DNA from: Methanolinea sp.
GTDB lineage: Archaea > Halobacteriota > Methanomicrobia > Methanomicrobiales > Methanospirillaceae
Direction: 5' to 3'
Assembly: GCA_016699325.1 (NCBI GenBank)
Contig: CP064971.1
Location: forward strand, 930,001 to 994,000
Length of the DNA: 64,000 bases
Positions within the stretch are counted from its first letter, which is position 1, and each line of letters begins with the position of its first letter. The position numbers and the translations under genes were made by a program. The notes beneath the pieces were generated by a model. The model was not told the origin of the DNA. It saw nothing but the letters and a program-made list of their open reading frames with translations, and made no database searches. Below are positions 1 through 8,979 of this stretch, piece after piece.

Positions 1-1614
1 GATGTCCAGGATGCACATGTCCTCGTAATCGGGAGTGGCGGGGCTGGCGTCCGTGCAGCGATTGAAGCAGCAGGATATGGGGAAACCCTCCTGGTATCGA
101 AGACGCTGGCCGGCAAGGGGGGCTGTACCACCATGGCCGAGGGAGGTTACAACGCAGTCCTCCGGGAACAGGACTCCTGCGAAATCCATTTCGACGACAC
201 CATGAAAGGAGGGGCATGGCTCAATGACCCGGAGCTGGTCCAGGTTCTTGTGAAGGAAGCTCCTGATCGGGTCCGCGATCTCCTCAGGTGGGGAGCTGTC
301 TTTGACGTCACGGACTGCTGCCAGGTCGCCCAGCGGCCCTTTGGCGGACAGCGTTTTCCACGGACCTGCTATGCCGGTGACCGGACAGGGCACGAGATGA
401 TGCTGACCCTCATCGACCGCCTCCACGACACCGGTGTAATGGTGGTCAACGAGGTGACTATCATCTCGCTGCTGAAAGACGGAGCGCGGGTGAGCGGGGC
501 TGCGGGCCTGGACCAGAAGGGCAATCTCTCCATCTTCCTTGCCGATAGCGTTGTGCTTGCAACGGGAGGGGGGACTAAGATCTACGATATCTCAACCAAC
601 TCTTCGAGCGGTACAGGTGACGGCTACTCCCTCGGGTTCGCTGCCGGGGGTGAGCTGATCGACATGGAGCAGGTTCAGTTCCATCCTACCGGTGCGGTGT
701 TCCCCTACGATGCACGGGGGCGGCTGGTAACCGAAGCTGTCCGCGGTGAAGGCGGTATCCTGAAGAACGCTCGTGGTGAGCGGTTCATGAGCAGGTACGA
801 CCCTGAGCGGATGGAGCTCTCCACACGGGACGTCGTTGCCCGTGCCATCGCGACTGAGATTATGGAGGGGCGGGGAACAAGGAATGGTGGGGTGTATCTC
901 GATGTTACCCATCTTCCCCGGAGCCAGGTTGAGACCCGCCTCCCGGTCATGCTCGAGCAGTTCCTCCAGTTCGGGGTCGACATCAGGGAAGAACCGATGG
1001 AAGTGGCGCCGACAGCCCACCATATCATGGGAGGCCTCCGAATCACCGCCGGTTGTGAAACCACGGTCCCGGGACTCTACGCCTGCGGAGAGGTGACCGG
1101 GGGTGTCCACGGAGCAAACCGGCTCGGCGGGAATGCTCTCGCCGATACCCAGGTCTTTGGGAGGCGGGCTGGCGAATCGGCGGGTAAGGCGAAAAAAAGG
1201 GAGAAAAGAGCAGACCCTGTCCAGATCGAAGCGATCAGAAAAGAGCTAGAATCCTTTTTTCACGGCGACGTGTATCCCTCAACAATGATACGCTCACTCC
1301 AGACTGCGATGTGGGAGGGTGCCGGTATCTTCAGGAATTCTGCCGATCTCGAAAAGACACTGGGGATTATCGGGCACCTTGGAACACTCCGGCTGAAAGC
1401 GGCAACACCGGCGAATCTTGCAGGGTGCTGCATTGCCCGGCACATGCTCGTCTGTGCGACCCTGGTTGTTCGCGGAGCACTCCTCCGCAAGGAATCCCGT
1501 GGGGCACATGTCCGGACAGATATCAACCAGGCATGGGATGGCCCAAACTCCCCATACGGCCATACCTACCAGTCACTTTCACGGCAGGGTATTGAAACGG
1601 CGGTGAAGTCATGA
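1..1614 (+). CDS. tfrA: Thiol:fumarate reductase subunit A (5' end cut by window)
   Basis: Flavoprotein subunit of the methanogen enzyme that reduces fumarate with coenzyme M and coenzyme B, giving succinate and the CoM-S-S-CoB heterodisulfide; cytoplasmic. The reading frame is open from base 1, and the first visible residues contain the FAD dinucleotide-binding signature GSGGAG, so only a few N-terminal residues are missing; 537 residues are visible. Fumarate reductase/succinate dehydrogenase family motifs follow: HPTG near residue 223, HHIMGG near residue 341 and the flavin-contacting RLGGNALADTQVFGRRAG. The stop overlaps the start of tfrB as ATGA, so the two are translationally coupled. 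An L-aspartate oxidase is a related alternative, but the tfrB partner with CCG domains argues for Tfr. Confidence 0.93.
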   Translation, partial: DVQDAHVLVIGSGGAGVRAAIEAAGYGETLLVSKTLAGKGGCTTMAEGGYNAVLREQDSCEIHFDDTMKGGAWLNDPELVQVLVKEAPDRVRDLLRWGAVFDVTDCCQVAQRPFGGQRFPRTCYAGDRTGHEMMLTLIDRLHDTGVMVVNEVTIISLLKDGARVSGAAGLDQKGNLSIFLADSVVLATGGGTKIYDISTNSSSGTGDGYSLGFAAGGELIDMEQVQFHPTGAVFPYDARGRLVTEAVRGEGGILKNARGERFMSRYDPERMELSTRDVVARAIATEIMEGRGTRNGGVYLDVTHLPRSQVETRLPVMLEQFLQFGVDIREEPMEVAPTAHHIMGGLRITAGCETTVPGLYACGEVTGGVHGANRLGGNALADTQVFGRRAGESAGKAKKREKRADPVQIEAIRKELESFFHGDVYPSTMIRSLQTAMWEGAGIFRNSADLEKTLGIIGHLGTLRLKAATPANLAGCCIARHMLVCATLVVRGALLRKESRGAHVRTDINQAWDGPNSPYGHTYQSLSRQGIETAVKS

Positions 1615-3077
1615 AGGATATTTCGGTCAGGGTGTTCCGGTATGACCCGGAAACCGATGAACAACCTCACTACCAGCACTACCTGGTTAAAGTCCGCGAA
1701 GGGGCACGGGTGCTGCACGTCCTGCATGCTATCCATGATGAGCATGACCCCACGCTTTCGTACCGTTACTGCTGCGGATCCGGCCAGTGCGGGAGCTGTG
1801 CAGTCAGGGTGGACGGCGAGCCGGTGCTTGCATGCACCGAAGAGGCACGGGACGGTATGACCATTGATCCGCTCGATCTCCCGATCCAGAAAGACCTTGA
1901 GGTGGACATGGAACCTTACCTGGAGGCGATATCCTCGCTCGAACCGGGTAGTGAGTTCCGGATGCCGACACAGGAAGAAGTCGAGGCCATCAAGCCGCTC
2001 CGGAGCTGCATCGAGTGCCTGGCCTGCGTCTCAGCCTGTCCTGCCCTGAAGGTGATCGATTTTGCCGGCCCCACGGCCATGCGCGAGGATATGCGCCTCT
2101 CCCTCGATCCCCGCGATACACGTGACCGGGTCACTGAAGCGGTCTCCAGAGGCCTTTTTACCTGCACTTCCTGCCAGGCCTGCTGGAAGGTATGTCCGAA
2201 AGATATCCAGATCCCAGGAAAGGCTATCGAGAAGCTGCGGGCGCTTGCCAACAGGAAGGGGCTCACGCTGCCCCGTCACCAGGCGGTTGAAAAACTGGTT
2301 CGGGAGACCGGAAGGAGCGTGGACAGGATTGGAATCAGCTTCCTCGAGCAGGTCCCCGAGGTTCTTGAACCATACGGGGAAGCGAAAGGCATGATCGGGT
2401 TTTTCGTCGGGTGCATGTACAACATGCGCCTCCCGCAAACGGCCCTCGATGCTATGGAAGTCCTCCGACGAAACGGAATCCGGGTTATCATACCAAAGGA
2501 ACAGATCTGCTGCGGATCTCCTCTGATACGGACAGGTCAGATCGGGTACCTGGAAACACTCCAGCACCGCAACATCGAGTCCTTCGTCTGCCGGGGGATC
2601 GATGTCGTGATGACCATGTGCGCCGGGTGCGGTTCCACGCTCAAGAATGATTACCAATGCCCTTTCCGGGTGATGGATATCAACGAAGTGCTATTGAAAT
2701 TCGGTATCGAGCCCCCCGCACGGCTTCCGGTGAAGGCAACCTACCACGATCCATGCCATCTCTTGCGGGGGCAGGGTATCCGGACCGAGCCCAGGGAGCT
2801 GATCAGCCGGGTCGTTGAGCTTGTTGAGATGCCATCCATCTGCTGTGGTTCGGGGGGCGGCGTGCGGTCAGGAGTGCCTGAAGAGGCTGCAGCCCTGGCC
2901 GAGAACCGGAGAAAGGAGATCGAGAAGACGGGGGCAGACATCGTGATCAGTTCCTGCCCGTTCTGCGAGTACCATATAATGGAGCATACCGACCGGCCGG
3001 TGAAGAATATCACGACTGTCCTTCTCGAGGGCTACCGGGAAAAAGACAAAAGGAAAGTCCGGGAAGACTGGTCGTAA
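1611..3077 (+). CDS. tfrB: Thiol:fumarate reductase subunit B
   Basis: Iron-sulfur and thiol-oxidising subunit of thiol:fumarate reductase. Three modules can be read in order: a plant-type [2Fe-2S] ferredoxin domain (YCCGSGQCGSC near residues 53-63, further Cys near 75), two [4Fe-4S] motifs (CIECLACVSACP near 130 and CTSCQACWKVCP near 183), and a C-terminal half with two CCG domains (CCGSPLIRTGQ and CCGSGGGVRSG) like those of heterodisulfide reductase HdrB. The combination of succinate-dehydrogenase-type iron-sulfur protein and HdrB-like domain in 488 residues is diagnostic of TfrB. Its start overlaps the tfrA stop by four bases. Confidence 0.95.
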   Translation: MKDISVRVFRYDPETDEQPHYQHYLVKVREGARVLHVLHAIHDEHDPTLSYRYCCGSGQCGSCAVRVDGEPVLACTEEARDGMTIDPLDLPIQKDLEVDMEPYLEAISSLEPGSEFRMPTQEEVEAIKPLRSCIECLACVSACPALKVIDFAGPTAMREDMRLSLDPRDTRDRVTEAVSRGLFTCTSCQACWKVCPKDIQIPGKAIEKLRALANRKGLTLPRHQAVEKLVRETGRSVDRIGISFLEQVPEVLEPYGEAKGMIGFFVGCMYNMRLPQTALDAMEVLRRNGIRVIIPKEQICCGSPLIRTGQIGYLETLQHRNIESFVCRGIDVVMTMCAGCGSTLKNDYQCPFRVMDINEVLLKFGIEPPARLPVKATYHDPCHLLRGQGIRTEPRELISRVVELVEMPSICCGSGGGVRSGVPEEAAALAENRRKEIEKTGADIVISSCPFCEYHIMEHTDRPVKNITTVLLEGYREKDKRKVREDWS

Positions 3078-3083
3078 CCGTTT

Positions 3084-3674
3084 TTACACGGTTGCAAGAG
3101 CGGTGAGGAGAATACAGACACTGACCGGGATGAGAAGGTTGTCATCGAGAGGTGAAAAGAGTTCCACCAAACCGGCGACAAGAGAGACCAGCGCTGCAGT
3201 GATGGCTGGCAGGAAGGGAAGGAGGGCGATGAAGCAGAGGGTTATACCTGCCAGGGAGCCCTCAATGGTCTTTCCATGGACAACCTTTGCCCGCCCGAAG
3301 TAGAAGCCGATGATGGTCGCTGTGCCGTCCAGCACGGCCAGGGCGATGATTGCCGGAACAACGGCTGATTTATCAAAGAAGATGACGCAGAACAGGGAGC
3401 TCACGGCAAAAGTGAGTGCTCCTCTTCCAGGCAATGCGCCCCGCCGCTCCAGGGAATCTACCAGTCCCGAGATTACCGGAACACGGTATCCCCGGAGGAT
3501 TGCATCGGTAAAAAGAATTCCGGTAAAGGTGCCGAGCATCAGGACAGCGAGGGTCAGTTCTTTGGGGGCTGCGAAAATGAGGGCTGCGATGCCCAGCCCA
3601 AAGAGCATATGAACGATTTTCCGGTAGAATTCACGCATCTCCTGGTGCGTTTGTCGGCAGGGTGCATAATGCAA
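3084..3674 (-). CDS. Dolichol/phytol kinase-like (SEC59/CDP-type) membrane protein
   Basis: About 196 residues with six or so hydrophobic segments. The N-terminal RKIVHMLFGLG and the central HGKTIEGSLAG resemble the conserved motifs of the dolichol kinase / phytol kinase / phosphatidate cytidylyltransferase-like superfamily, whose members phosphorylate polyprenols or related lipids with CTP in the membrane. Convergent with tfrB, only six bases away. The annotated start is a TTG with GGGAG about ten bases upstream; an internal ATG (MREFYRK, base 3638) sits directly on an AGGAG and is too close to it to be a good start, so the N-terminus is uncertain. Substrate cannot be read from the sequence; archaeal polyprenol is a guess. 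Confidence 0.7.
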   Translation of the reverse strand: MHYAPCRQTHQEMREFYRKIVHMLFGLGIAALIFAAPKELTLAVLMLGTFTGILFTDAILRGYRVPVISGLVDSLERRGALPGRGALTFAVSSLFCVIFFDKSAVVPAIIALAVLDGTATIIGFYFGRAKVVHGKTIEGSLAGITLCFIALLPFLPAITAALVSLVAGLVELFSPLDDNLLIPVSVCILLTALATV

Positions 3675-3721
3675 CCGGATATAGCTCCCTTCCGATTCGG
3701 TTAATAGTTCCCGGAAAATAA

Positions 3722-4960
3722 ATGATGGGTGGATTCAAACACATGGCGTCAGGATACAGTTCCCTGGGCTCGCAGATATCGGCTGCCGCCTGCAGCACCG
3801 ACCGGGTGGAGACCGGGGGTATCAGTATCCCACGGCTGACCGCTGAGTTCTGGACGTCCCGGCAACGGAACGCCTCGCCGCTTCATGAAGTATCCTACCG
3901 TGCTTGCTTCAAGCCGCAACTCCCCCGGTTTTTCATAAACGGGACAACAGGAATTGGCGACGTGGTCTATGATCCCTTTTCAGGCCGGGGGACCACGGTC
4001 ATTGAAGCGGGTCTTCTGGCAAGACAGGTGATTGCCAACGATTCAAACCCCCTCTGCCGCATCCTAACCCGCCCCCGGTTCTACCTCCCCTCTGAATCCG
4101 ATGTCAGGGAGCGTCTGTTCACCATTCCGATGCTCCAGGGGGCCAGGGCCGGGATCGATCTCTCCATGTTCTATCACAGGGATACCGAGTCCCAGCTTAT
4201 TTCGCTTCGAACCTATCTCTTGGAACGTGAAGCAGCCGGTGATGAGGATCATGTTGATGCCTGGATCCGGATGGTGGCCACGAACCGTCTCACCGGTCAC
4301 TCCAGCGGTTTCTTCTCGGTCTACACCCTCCCTCCCAACCAGGCTGTCACCCCCTCCCGCCAGGAACAGATTAACCGCAAGCGAAACCAGGTGCCACCGT
4401 TCAGGGACGTCCGGGAGCTCATCATCCGGAAGACCCGTTCGCTGTTGAAGGGGATAACCCAGCAGGAGCGGGTTGCCCTGAAAAAAGCCGGTGATGAAGG
4501 CCTGTTTCTCACCGGGGATTCCCGCGATACCCCGGCCATTCCCAGGGATGCGGTCCGGCTCACTGTAACCTCCCCCCCGTTTCTCGATACCGTTCAATAT
4601 GCAAAGGACAACTGGCTCCGGTGCTGGTTCAACGGGATTGATGAACGGGAAGTCGAGCGGAAGCTGACGGTTACACGGTCGCTTCACGAATGGTGCAGGG
4701 TCATGGCAGGGACCTTCAGGGAACTCTACCGCGTTACCGCCCCGGGGGGATATGTTGCCTTTGAAGTTGGGGAAGTCCGGAAAGGACGAATCAGGCTCGA
4801 TGAGCATATCGTTCCAATCGGGGATGATGCCGGGTTTCGCCCCCTGGCCATCATGGTAAACCAGCAAACGTTTACAAAAACGTCCCATATCTGGGGTGTC
4901 GAAAACAACGACTCAGGGACCAACACCAACCGGATAGTCCTCTTCAGGAAAGAGGAATGA
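3722..4960 (+). CDS. Site-specific DNA methyltransferase, probably orphan
   Basis: SAM-dependent amino-methyltransferase. Motif I is visible as DPFSGRGTT (residues 84-92) followed by a motif II-like acidic IANDSNP, and the catalytic motif IV TSPPF near residue 283, the form typical of N4-cytosine/N6-adenine DNA methylases. About 190 residues separate motifs I and IV, where a target-recognition segment could lie. No restriction endonuclease or specificity gene is adjacent, so it may be a solitary modification enzyme. An ATG at base 3743 (MASGYSS), eight or nine bases after a GGTGG, is an alternative start. A role in modifying RNA cannot be excluded for the DPFSGRGTT/SPPF families. Confidence 0.75.
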   Translation: MMGGFKHMASGYSSLGSQISAAACSTDRVETGGISIPRLTAEFWTSRQRNASPLHEVSYRACFKPQLPRFFINGTTGIGDVVYDPFSGRGTTVIEAGLLARQVIANDSNPLCRILTRPRFYLPSESDVRERLFTIPMLQGARAGIDLSMFYHRDTESQLISLRTYLLEREAAGDEDHVDAWIRMVATNRLTGHSSGFFSVYTLPPNQAVTPSRQEQINRKRNQVPPFRDVRELIIRKTRSLLKGITQQERVALKKAGDEGLFLTGDSRDTPAIPRDAVRLTVTSPPFLDTVQYAKDNWLRCWFNGIDEREVERKLTVTRSLHEWCRVMAGTFRELYRVTAPGGYVAFEVGEVRKGRIRLDEHIVPIGDDAGFRPLAIMVNQQTFTKTSHIWGVENNDSGTNTNRIVLFRKEE

Positions 4961-4965
4961 ATGAA

Positions 4966-6114
4966 TCACCGCATCAGGAACTCGTATGCCGAAAGGGCCG
5001 CCTTCGCCCCCTCCCCTGCCGCGGTAATGATCTGTTTGGTCATGATATTGGTCACATCGCCGGCAGCAAAGATGCCGGGGACACTGGTGTGGCAGTTGAT
5101 GTCGACCTCGATCTCCTTCTGATCATTCATCGCAACCAGCCCTTCCACGAATGAGGTATTCGGGATCCATCCGATTTCAAGGAAAATGCCGTCAACGGCG
5201 ATCTCGGTCTCTTTCCCGCTGTCCCTGTCCCGGATTATGATGGCGGAGAGCATATCGGTCCCCCGGAGGGCCGAGATGATGGCATTGGTATGGGTAATGA
5301 TGTTCTTCTTCTTCGCGTAGAGTTTGACGTAGGCCTCATCCGCCTTGATCCTGCTTCTGACGATGAGATGCACTTCTCGTGCGATACCGCTCATCTCGAT
5401 TGCGGTCTGGAGGGCTGAATTGCCACCTCCTACGATGGCCACCACCTTGTTCCTGAAGATCGGACCGTCACAGGTCGAACAGACCGAGAGCCCGCGTCCC
5501 CAGTACCGGTCCTCGCCTTCGATTCCCAGGGTCTTGGGGTGTTTCCCCTGGGCGAGTATCACCGACCGTGCCCGGTAGGACGAGCCGGTCGCGGTATTGA
5601 CCTTGAATTCGTTGCCGCTCCGGTCAAGGATGAGTGCCTTGTCAATCTCGAGCCTGATGTCCTGGGAACGTACCTGCTCCTCAAATTTCCTCATCAGATC
5701 GTCGCCGGTGATTTTTGGAAAGCCCATGTAGTTTTCAATCGACCATGACTCAACGGCCTGCCCCCCGATATTCTCGCTGATGACCAGGGTCTTCAGCAGC
5801 TTCCGGGCGCAGTAGACCCCTGCGGTGAGACCGGCCGGTCCTGCTCCGATGATAAGCACGTCATACAGCTCTGGGACCTTCTCTTCGCCGAACAGCTCGT
5901 TCAACCGCTGCGCGTCAAAGCCAACGATTACCTCTCCATCCACAGTGACAACGGGAACCCCGTACTGGCCGGAGATCTCGACCATCTTCTTTGCCTGCTC
6001 CTTATCTGCCCCGACGTCGATAGACGTGTAATCGACTCCCTGCCGTTCGAGGAAGGCCTTGACCATCCGGCAATAGGGGCAATTCTTCGTGGAATATACG
6101 GTGACCCTCGGCAT
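4966..6114 (-). CDS. Glutaredoxin-thioredoxin reductase fusion protein
   Basis: Two redox modules in one 382-residue chain. Residues 1-80 form a glutaredoxin/NrdH-like domain with the CPYC active site (Cys12, Cys15) and a cis-proline GVPVV. From residue 84 a complete thioredoxin-reductase-type flavoprotein follows: FAD motif GAGPAG (90-95), redox pair CSTC (Cys212, Cys215), second nucleotide motif GGGNSA (229-234) and the C-terminal FAD motif GIFAAGDV. The fusion suggests that the reductase passes electrons straight to its own glutaredoxin domain, which then reduces protein disulfides or peroxiredoxins. The NADPH motif lacks an obvious HRR(x)R arginine pair (VRSR is present), so the electron donor, NADPH or F420H2, is open. 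Cytosolic; convergent with the methyltransferase. Confidence 0.9.
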   Translation of the reverse strand: MPRVTVYSTKNCPYCRMVKAFLERQGVDYTSIDVGADKEQAKKMVEISGQYGVPVVTVDGEVIVGFDAQRLNELFGEEKVPELYDVLIIGAGPAGLTAGVYCARKLLKTLVISENIGGQAVESWSIENYMGFPKITGDDLMRKFEEQVRSQDIRLEIDKALILDRSGNEFKVNTATGSSYRARSVILAQGKHPKTLGIEGEDRYWGRGLSVCSTCDGPIFRNKVVAIVGGGNSALQTAIEMSGIAREVHLIVRSRIKADEAYVKLYAKKKNIITHTNAIISALRGTDMLSAIIIRDRDSGKETEIAVDGIFLEIGWIPNTSFVEGLVAMNDQKEIEVDINCHTSVPGIFAAGDVTNIMTKQIITAAGEGAKAALSAYEFLMR

Positions 6115-6460
6115 TCATCCCTGAACTAGAACTGAAATTGTAATAAAAGTGATGGACTGGCTGGAGACCCGGTATACAATTTACTGGCGTGCCTTTCCGG
6201 CCCTGTGCAGGATCCGACCGTTCCGTGGAGAGACGGATAAATCTCCCCTGGAAAAAGTCTCCCCTGCAAAAAGGATGGTTAAAAAAAAGAGGCAATTCTG
6301 CTCTGTAGAAAACCATGGGTGAGGAAAATTGTAAGTGTTTGTTGCTCGCTGATCTCTTATTTGTCTGCTTCATTGACGAGACATCGAATTATGGAGACGC
6401 TGCATCTCATGGTCGTCGTTACACCCCTTGTCGTTTAGGATTTTCTAAAGAGTTGAAAAT
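6115..6460. other. Intergenic region without recognised gene
   Basis: No reading frame here looks protein-like. A run of eight A (a T-run on the minus strand) near 6280-6288 lies beyond the rubrerythrin stop and could serve as an archaeal T-rich terminator for that gene. The remainder shows nothing I can name. Confidence 0.4.
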
Positions 6461-6961
6461 TCAGGAGATCTCCCGGAATATTTTTTTAAACACGTTACAA
6501 ACCGGGCATTTATCAGGAGCCTTGCCAAGAAAGATATTTCCGCATACCGGGCAGAGCCAGACCGTCCGGTTGGACATGTCCTGCCCGGCATTCAGGGATT
6601 TAAGCGCTTCCTTGTAGAGCCCGGCATGGACTTCCTCTGTCTGAAGGGCATACCGGAATGCCAGGAGTGCATCGCTCTGTTTTTCTGACTCTGCTTCTCT
6701 TACAAAGGCAGGATACATCTCGGTATACTCATGGGTTTCATCGGCGACGGCTTTTTCCAGGTTCTCCTTCGTGGAGCCAATCATTCCCAGCGCTTTCATG
6801 AGTTTGCGGGCATGAATGGCCTCGGCCTCCGATGCAGCCCTAAAAAGCCTGGCGATATTCAGGTAACCGTCGGATTCTGCTTTCTCTGCAAACGCCAGAT
6901 ATTTCCGGTTTGCCTGGGATTCCCCCGCAAACGCCTCCAGTGCATTTTCTCTTGTTGCCAT
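6461..6961 (-). CDS. rbr: Rubrerythrin
   Basis: Non-haem diiron peroxidase that detoxifies hydrogen peroxide in anaerobes. Residues 1-120 form the ferritin-like four-helix domain with iron ligands in GES (Glu14), EAIH (Glu47-His50) and EEVH (Glu109-His112). The C-terminus carries a rubredoxin-like iron site with Cys137, Cys140, Cys152 and Cys155 (CPVCG and CPVC). At 166 residues it is the standard short rubrerythrin, slightly shorter than the Desulfovibrio type. No Shine-Dalgarno sequence precedes the ATG, and a TATA box lies at a distance that would give a very short leader. It fits with the peroxiredoxin and desulforedoxin genes 2-3 kb away. Confidence 0.95.
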   Translation of the reverse strand: MATRENALEAFAGESQANRKYLAFAEKAESDGYLNIARLFRAASEAEAIHARKLMKALGMIGSTKENLEKAVADETHEYTEMYPAFVREAESEKQSDALLAFRYALQTEEVHAGLYKEALKSLNAGQDMSNRTVWLCPVCGNIFLGKAPDKCPVCNVFKKIFREIS

Positions 6962-6984
6962 GAACGAACATCTGGAAGAATTAT

Positions 6985-6998
6985 CATATCAATATATT
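6985..6998 (-). promoter_or_regulatory. Candidate TATA box of rubrerythrin
   Basis: The minus strand reads AATATATTGATATG here, centred about 30 bases before the rubrerythrin ATG. With the usual archaeal spacing, transcription would start only about five bases before the ATG, in keeping with the missing ribosome-binding site. Confidence 0.5.
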
Positions 6999-7189
6999 CT
7001 TCGGGTCATCCTGTCCAGGACACGCAAACCTCCCCCAGGAATCCCATTTGCGCCCCCTGCGATTCACCCGGTTCGCAACGGGATTAACAAGGTTTTCGGC
7101 GGGATGAGGTGTGATGCGATGGAGAGCTTTTTAACCTCACATCGTCCAGTATATGATACAGTTCTAATCAAACTGTTCGAGAAAGAACC

Positions 7190-7357
7190 ATGTATAAGTC
7201 GAATTATGGTGGTCCGAGAGACAGGCCGCCCCGGGAAATGACAAAAGTCATATGTTCAGACTGTGGAAAGGAATGCGAGGTACCGTTCAAACCAACCGAG
7301 GGAAGGCCGGTGTACTGCCGGGAGTGCCTGCCCAAGCACAGGCGTCCCCGGTACTAA
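7190..7357 (+). CDS. Small CxxC-x17-CxxC zinc-ribbon protein
   Basis: A 55-residue protein with two cysteine pairs, CSDC (Cys22, Cys25) and CREC (Cys43, Cys46), separated by exactly 17 residues, and the conserved inner stretch EVPFKPTEGRPVYC. This is the CxxC-x17-CxxC family of very small metal-binding proteins, function unknown. An Arg/Pro-rich N-terminus (RDRPPRE) and a basic tail suggest nucleic-acid contact, which is inference. A TATA-like AGTATATGATA lies about 35 bases upstream of the ATG; no strong Shine-Dalgarno sequence is seen. Confidence 0.82.
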   Translation: MYKSNYGGPRDRPPREMTKVICSDCGKECEVPFKPTEGRPVYCRECLPKHRRPRY

Positions 7358-7564
7358 CTTTTTCTCCGGGTTTTACCCCATAAGGTTCTGGTAATTTTTG
7401 CCTGGTTTTCAACGATTTTCTTCTTGAGGGGGAGTGCTCATGCATAGAGGGTGCTTCCACGAAAGATAGTGCGTTCCTTCGCCGTCTGTTTTTACAAGAG
7501 CAAATAGCAACTCTTTTCTGGAAAAGAACCTGACATTCCGGATATTGGCGTGGGATGAGAGTTG

Positions 7565-8233
7565 ATGAAACCGATGCGGGAGATTTGTTCACATGATCGG
7601 CCAAGAGAAAAGATACGGACGAGGGGGCCGGGCAGTCTCTCCAACCAGGAGTTGGTGGCTGCCATCCTCGGGAGCGGGGGACCAGGATATGATGTAAGGA
7701 GCCTTTCAAAGGAAATTGCCGGTATGGTCGAGGAAGGTCCGACTGCCGTGTGTTTCCAGACTCTCTCGCGCATCAACGGTGTAGGACCTGCTAAAGCGTC
7801 CCAGATCCTCGCTGCCCTCGAACTGGGGCGGCGGTTGTTCTCACCGGAGCAGTCATCCAGGAAAAAGATATCTGCTCCCGTTGATATCCTTCCCCACGTT
7901 GCATTCCTGTCGGGGAAGAAGCAGGAACATTTTATCTGCATCACGCTCTCCGGAGCACATGAAGTCCTGGCCGTCCGGACCATCACCGTCGGGCTCCTCA
8001 ACCACAGCCTGGTCCATCCGCGGGAGGTCTTTGCGGATGCCATCACCGACCGGGCAGCAGCCATTATCTGCGTCCACAATCACCCATCAGGGACACTTGA
8101 GCCGAGCAGCCAGGATCTTGCCATCACCCGTCAACTCGCTGAGGCCGGGACTCTGCTTGGCATCCGCCTTCTCGATCACCTTATCATCTGTGACACCGGC
8201 TGGCTCTCTATGAAAGAGCAGGGCCTCATGTAA
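7565..8233 (+). CDS. radC: RadC/JAB1-MPN domain protein
   Basis: About 222 residues of the RadC (UPF0758) family. The N-terminal third has the RPREKIRTRGPGSLSNQELV opening and a helix-hairpin-helix (INGVGPAKASQILAALELGRR is the region; key residues GVGPAKA). The C-terminal JAB1/MPN metalloprotease-like domain contains HNHPSG and a downstream Asp (SSQD), giving the H-x-H...D zinc site, plus LGIRLLDHLIIC. RadC was once tied to DNA repair but its activity is not established. The start is placed at the first ATG; a second ATG nine bases on (MREIC) is possible. It converges on the next gene, overlapping it by eight bases. Confidence 0.92.
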   Translation: MKPMREICSHDRPREKIRTRGPGSLSNQELVAAILGSGGPGYDVRSLSKEIAGMVEEGPTAVCFQTLSRINGVGPAKASQILAALELGRRLFSPEQSSRKKISAPVDILPHVAFLSGKKQEHFICITLSGAHEVLAVRTITVGLLNHSLVHPREVFADAITDRAAAIICVHNHPSGTLEPSSQDLAITRQLAEAGTLLGIRLLDHLIICDTGWLSMKEQGLM

Positions 8234-8828
8234 CGCCTGCCTGAAGAATTCGCCCCATCTCGTTTCCCTTCCGATATGCTTCCTCCAGAAGTTCCGGCCG
8301 GGTACACAGGTCCTGAATAGTGTCCATATCCCTGATGAGCAGGTCTTCCCAGTAGCTGACATCGATGATCTGGAAAAAGGCTTTGACCGTAAGCTTTGCC
8401 CCGTCAAAGACGTAAGGTACGTTCATTCCGGCAATTCCAAGATACAGGCCGAGACGGGATTTTCGCTTGGCTTCGGTGACCATCGGTCTTCCCCTCATAT
8501 ATTTTGCCATGAAGTAGACCTGGAACCGGTCCATGAAGGACTTCAGATGTCCGGGTATTCCCATGGTCATGACCGGTGTTGCAAGGATTACCCCGTCAAT
8601 ATCCCGGAATTTCCCGTATATTTCTGTCATATCGTCCTTCATGGCACATGCTTCATGCTCCCTGCAGTAGAAGATTTCCCGGCAGGCGCGGAACTCGAGC
8701 GTCGTTACCTCAATCTTTTCGACTTCGCATCCGGCATCGACCGCACCCCGGATCGCCTCCTCCAGCAACTTTGCTGTATTTCCCGACAGTCGCGGGCTGC
8801 CGAGGAGGGCGATAATCTTTGCACCCAT
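8226..8828 (-). CDS. NADPH-dependent FMN reductase / flavodoxin-fold protein
   Basis: A 200-residue flavodoxin-fold protein. LLGSPRLSGNTAKLLEEA is the phosphate-binding loop for FMN, TPVMTMGIPGHLKSFMDRF matches the second FMN-binding segment, and a cysteine group (CREIFYCREHEAC) occupies the position of the [4Fe-4S] cluster in iron-sulfur flavoproteins, although the spacing differs from the usual CxxCxxC. It is therefore one of four related flavoproteins in the window, with an altered cluster site. Its role is likely electron transfer to oxygen, peroxide or low-molecular disulfides, but the substrate is unknown. Confidence 0.85.
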   Translation of the reverse strand: MGAKIIALLGSPRLSGNTAKLLEEAIRGAVDAGCEVEKIEVTTLEFRACREIFYCREHEACAMKDDMTEIYGKFRDIDGVILATPVMTMGIPGHLKSFMDRFQVYFMAKYMRGRPMVTEAKRKSRLGLYLGIAGMNVPYVFDGAKLTVKAFFQIIDVSYWEDLLIRDMDTIQDLCTRPELLEEAYRKGNEMGRILQAGVT

Positions 8829-8946
8829 GCCTGAATGGTTTCCGCCGGGACGTGCATATAGTTTTGCAGCTCTTCACCCATGTCGGATTCGGACTGAATT
8901 ACCCTTTATTTTCGATTTTACCCCGTATTTTGAAAGAAACAAAAGT

Positions 8947-8956
8947 GATATATAAT
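8947..8956 (+). promoter_or_regulatory. Candidate TATA box of zinc-ribbon gene
   Basis: GATATATAAT is centred about 28 bases upstream of the GTG of the next gene, which would put the transcription start at or beside the start codon (leaderless). Confidence 0.5.
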
Positions 8957-8979
8957 GTCCGCACCCATAATTGGATCCG

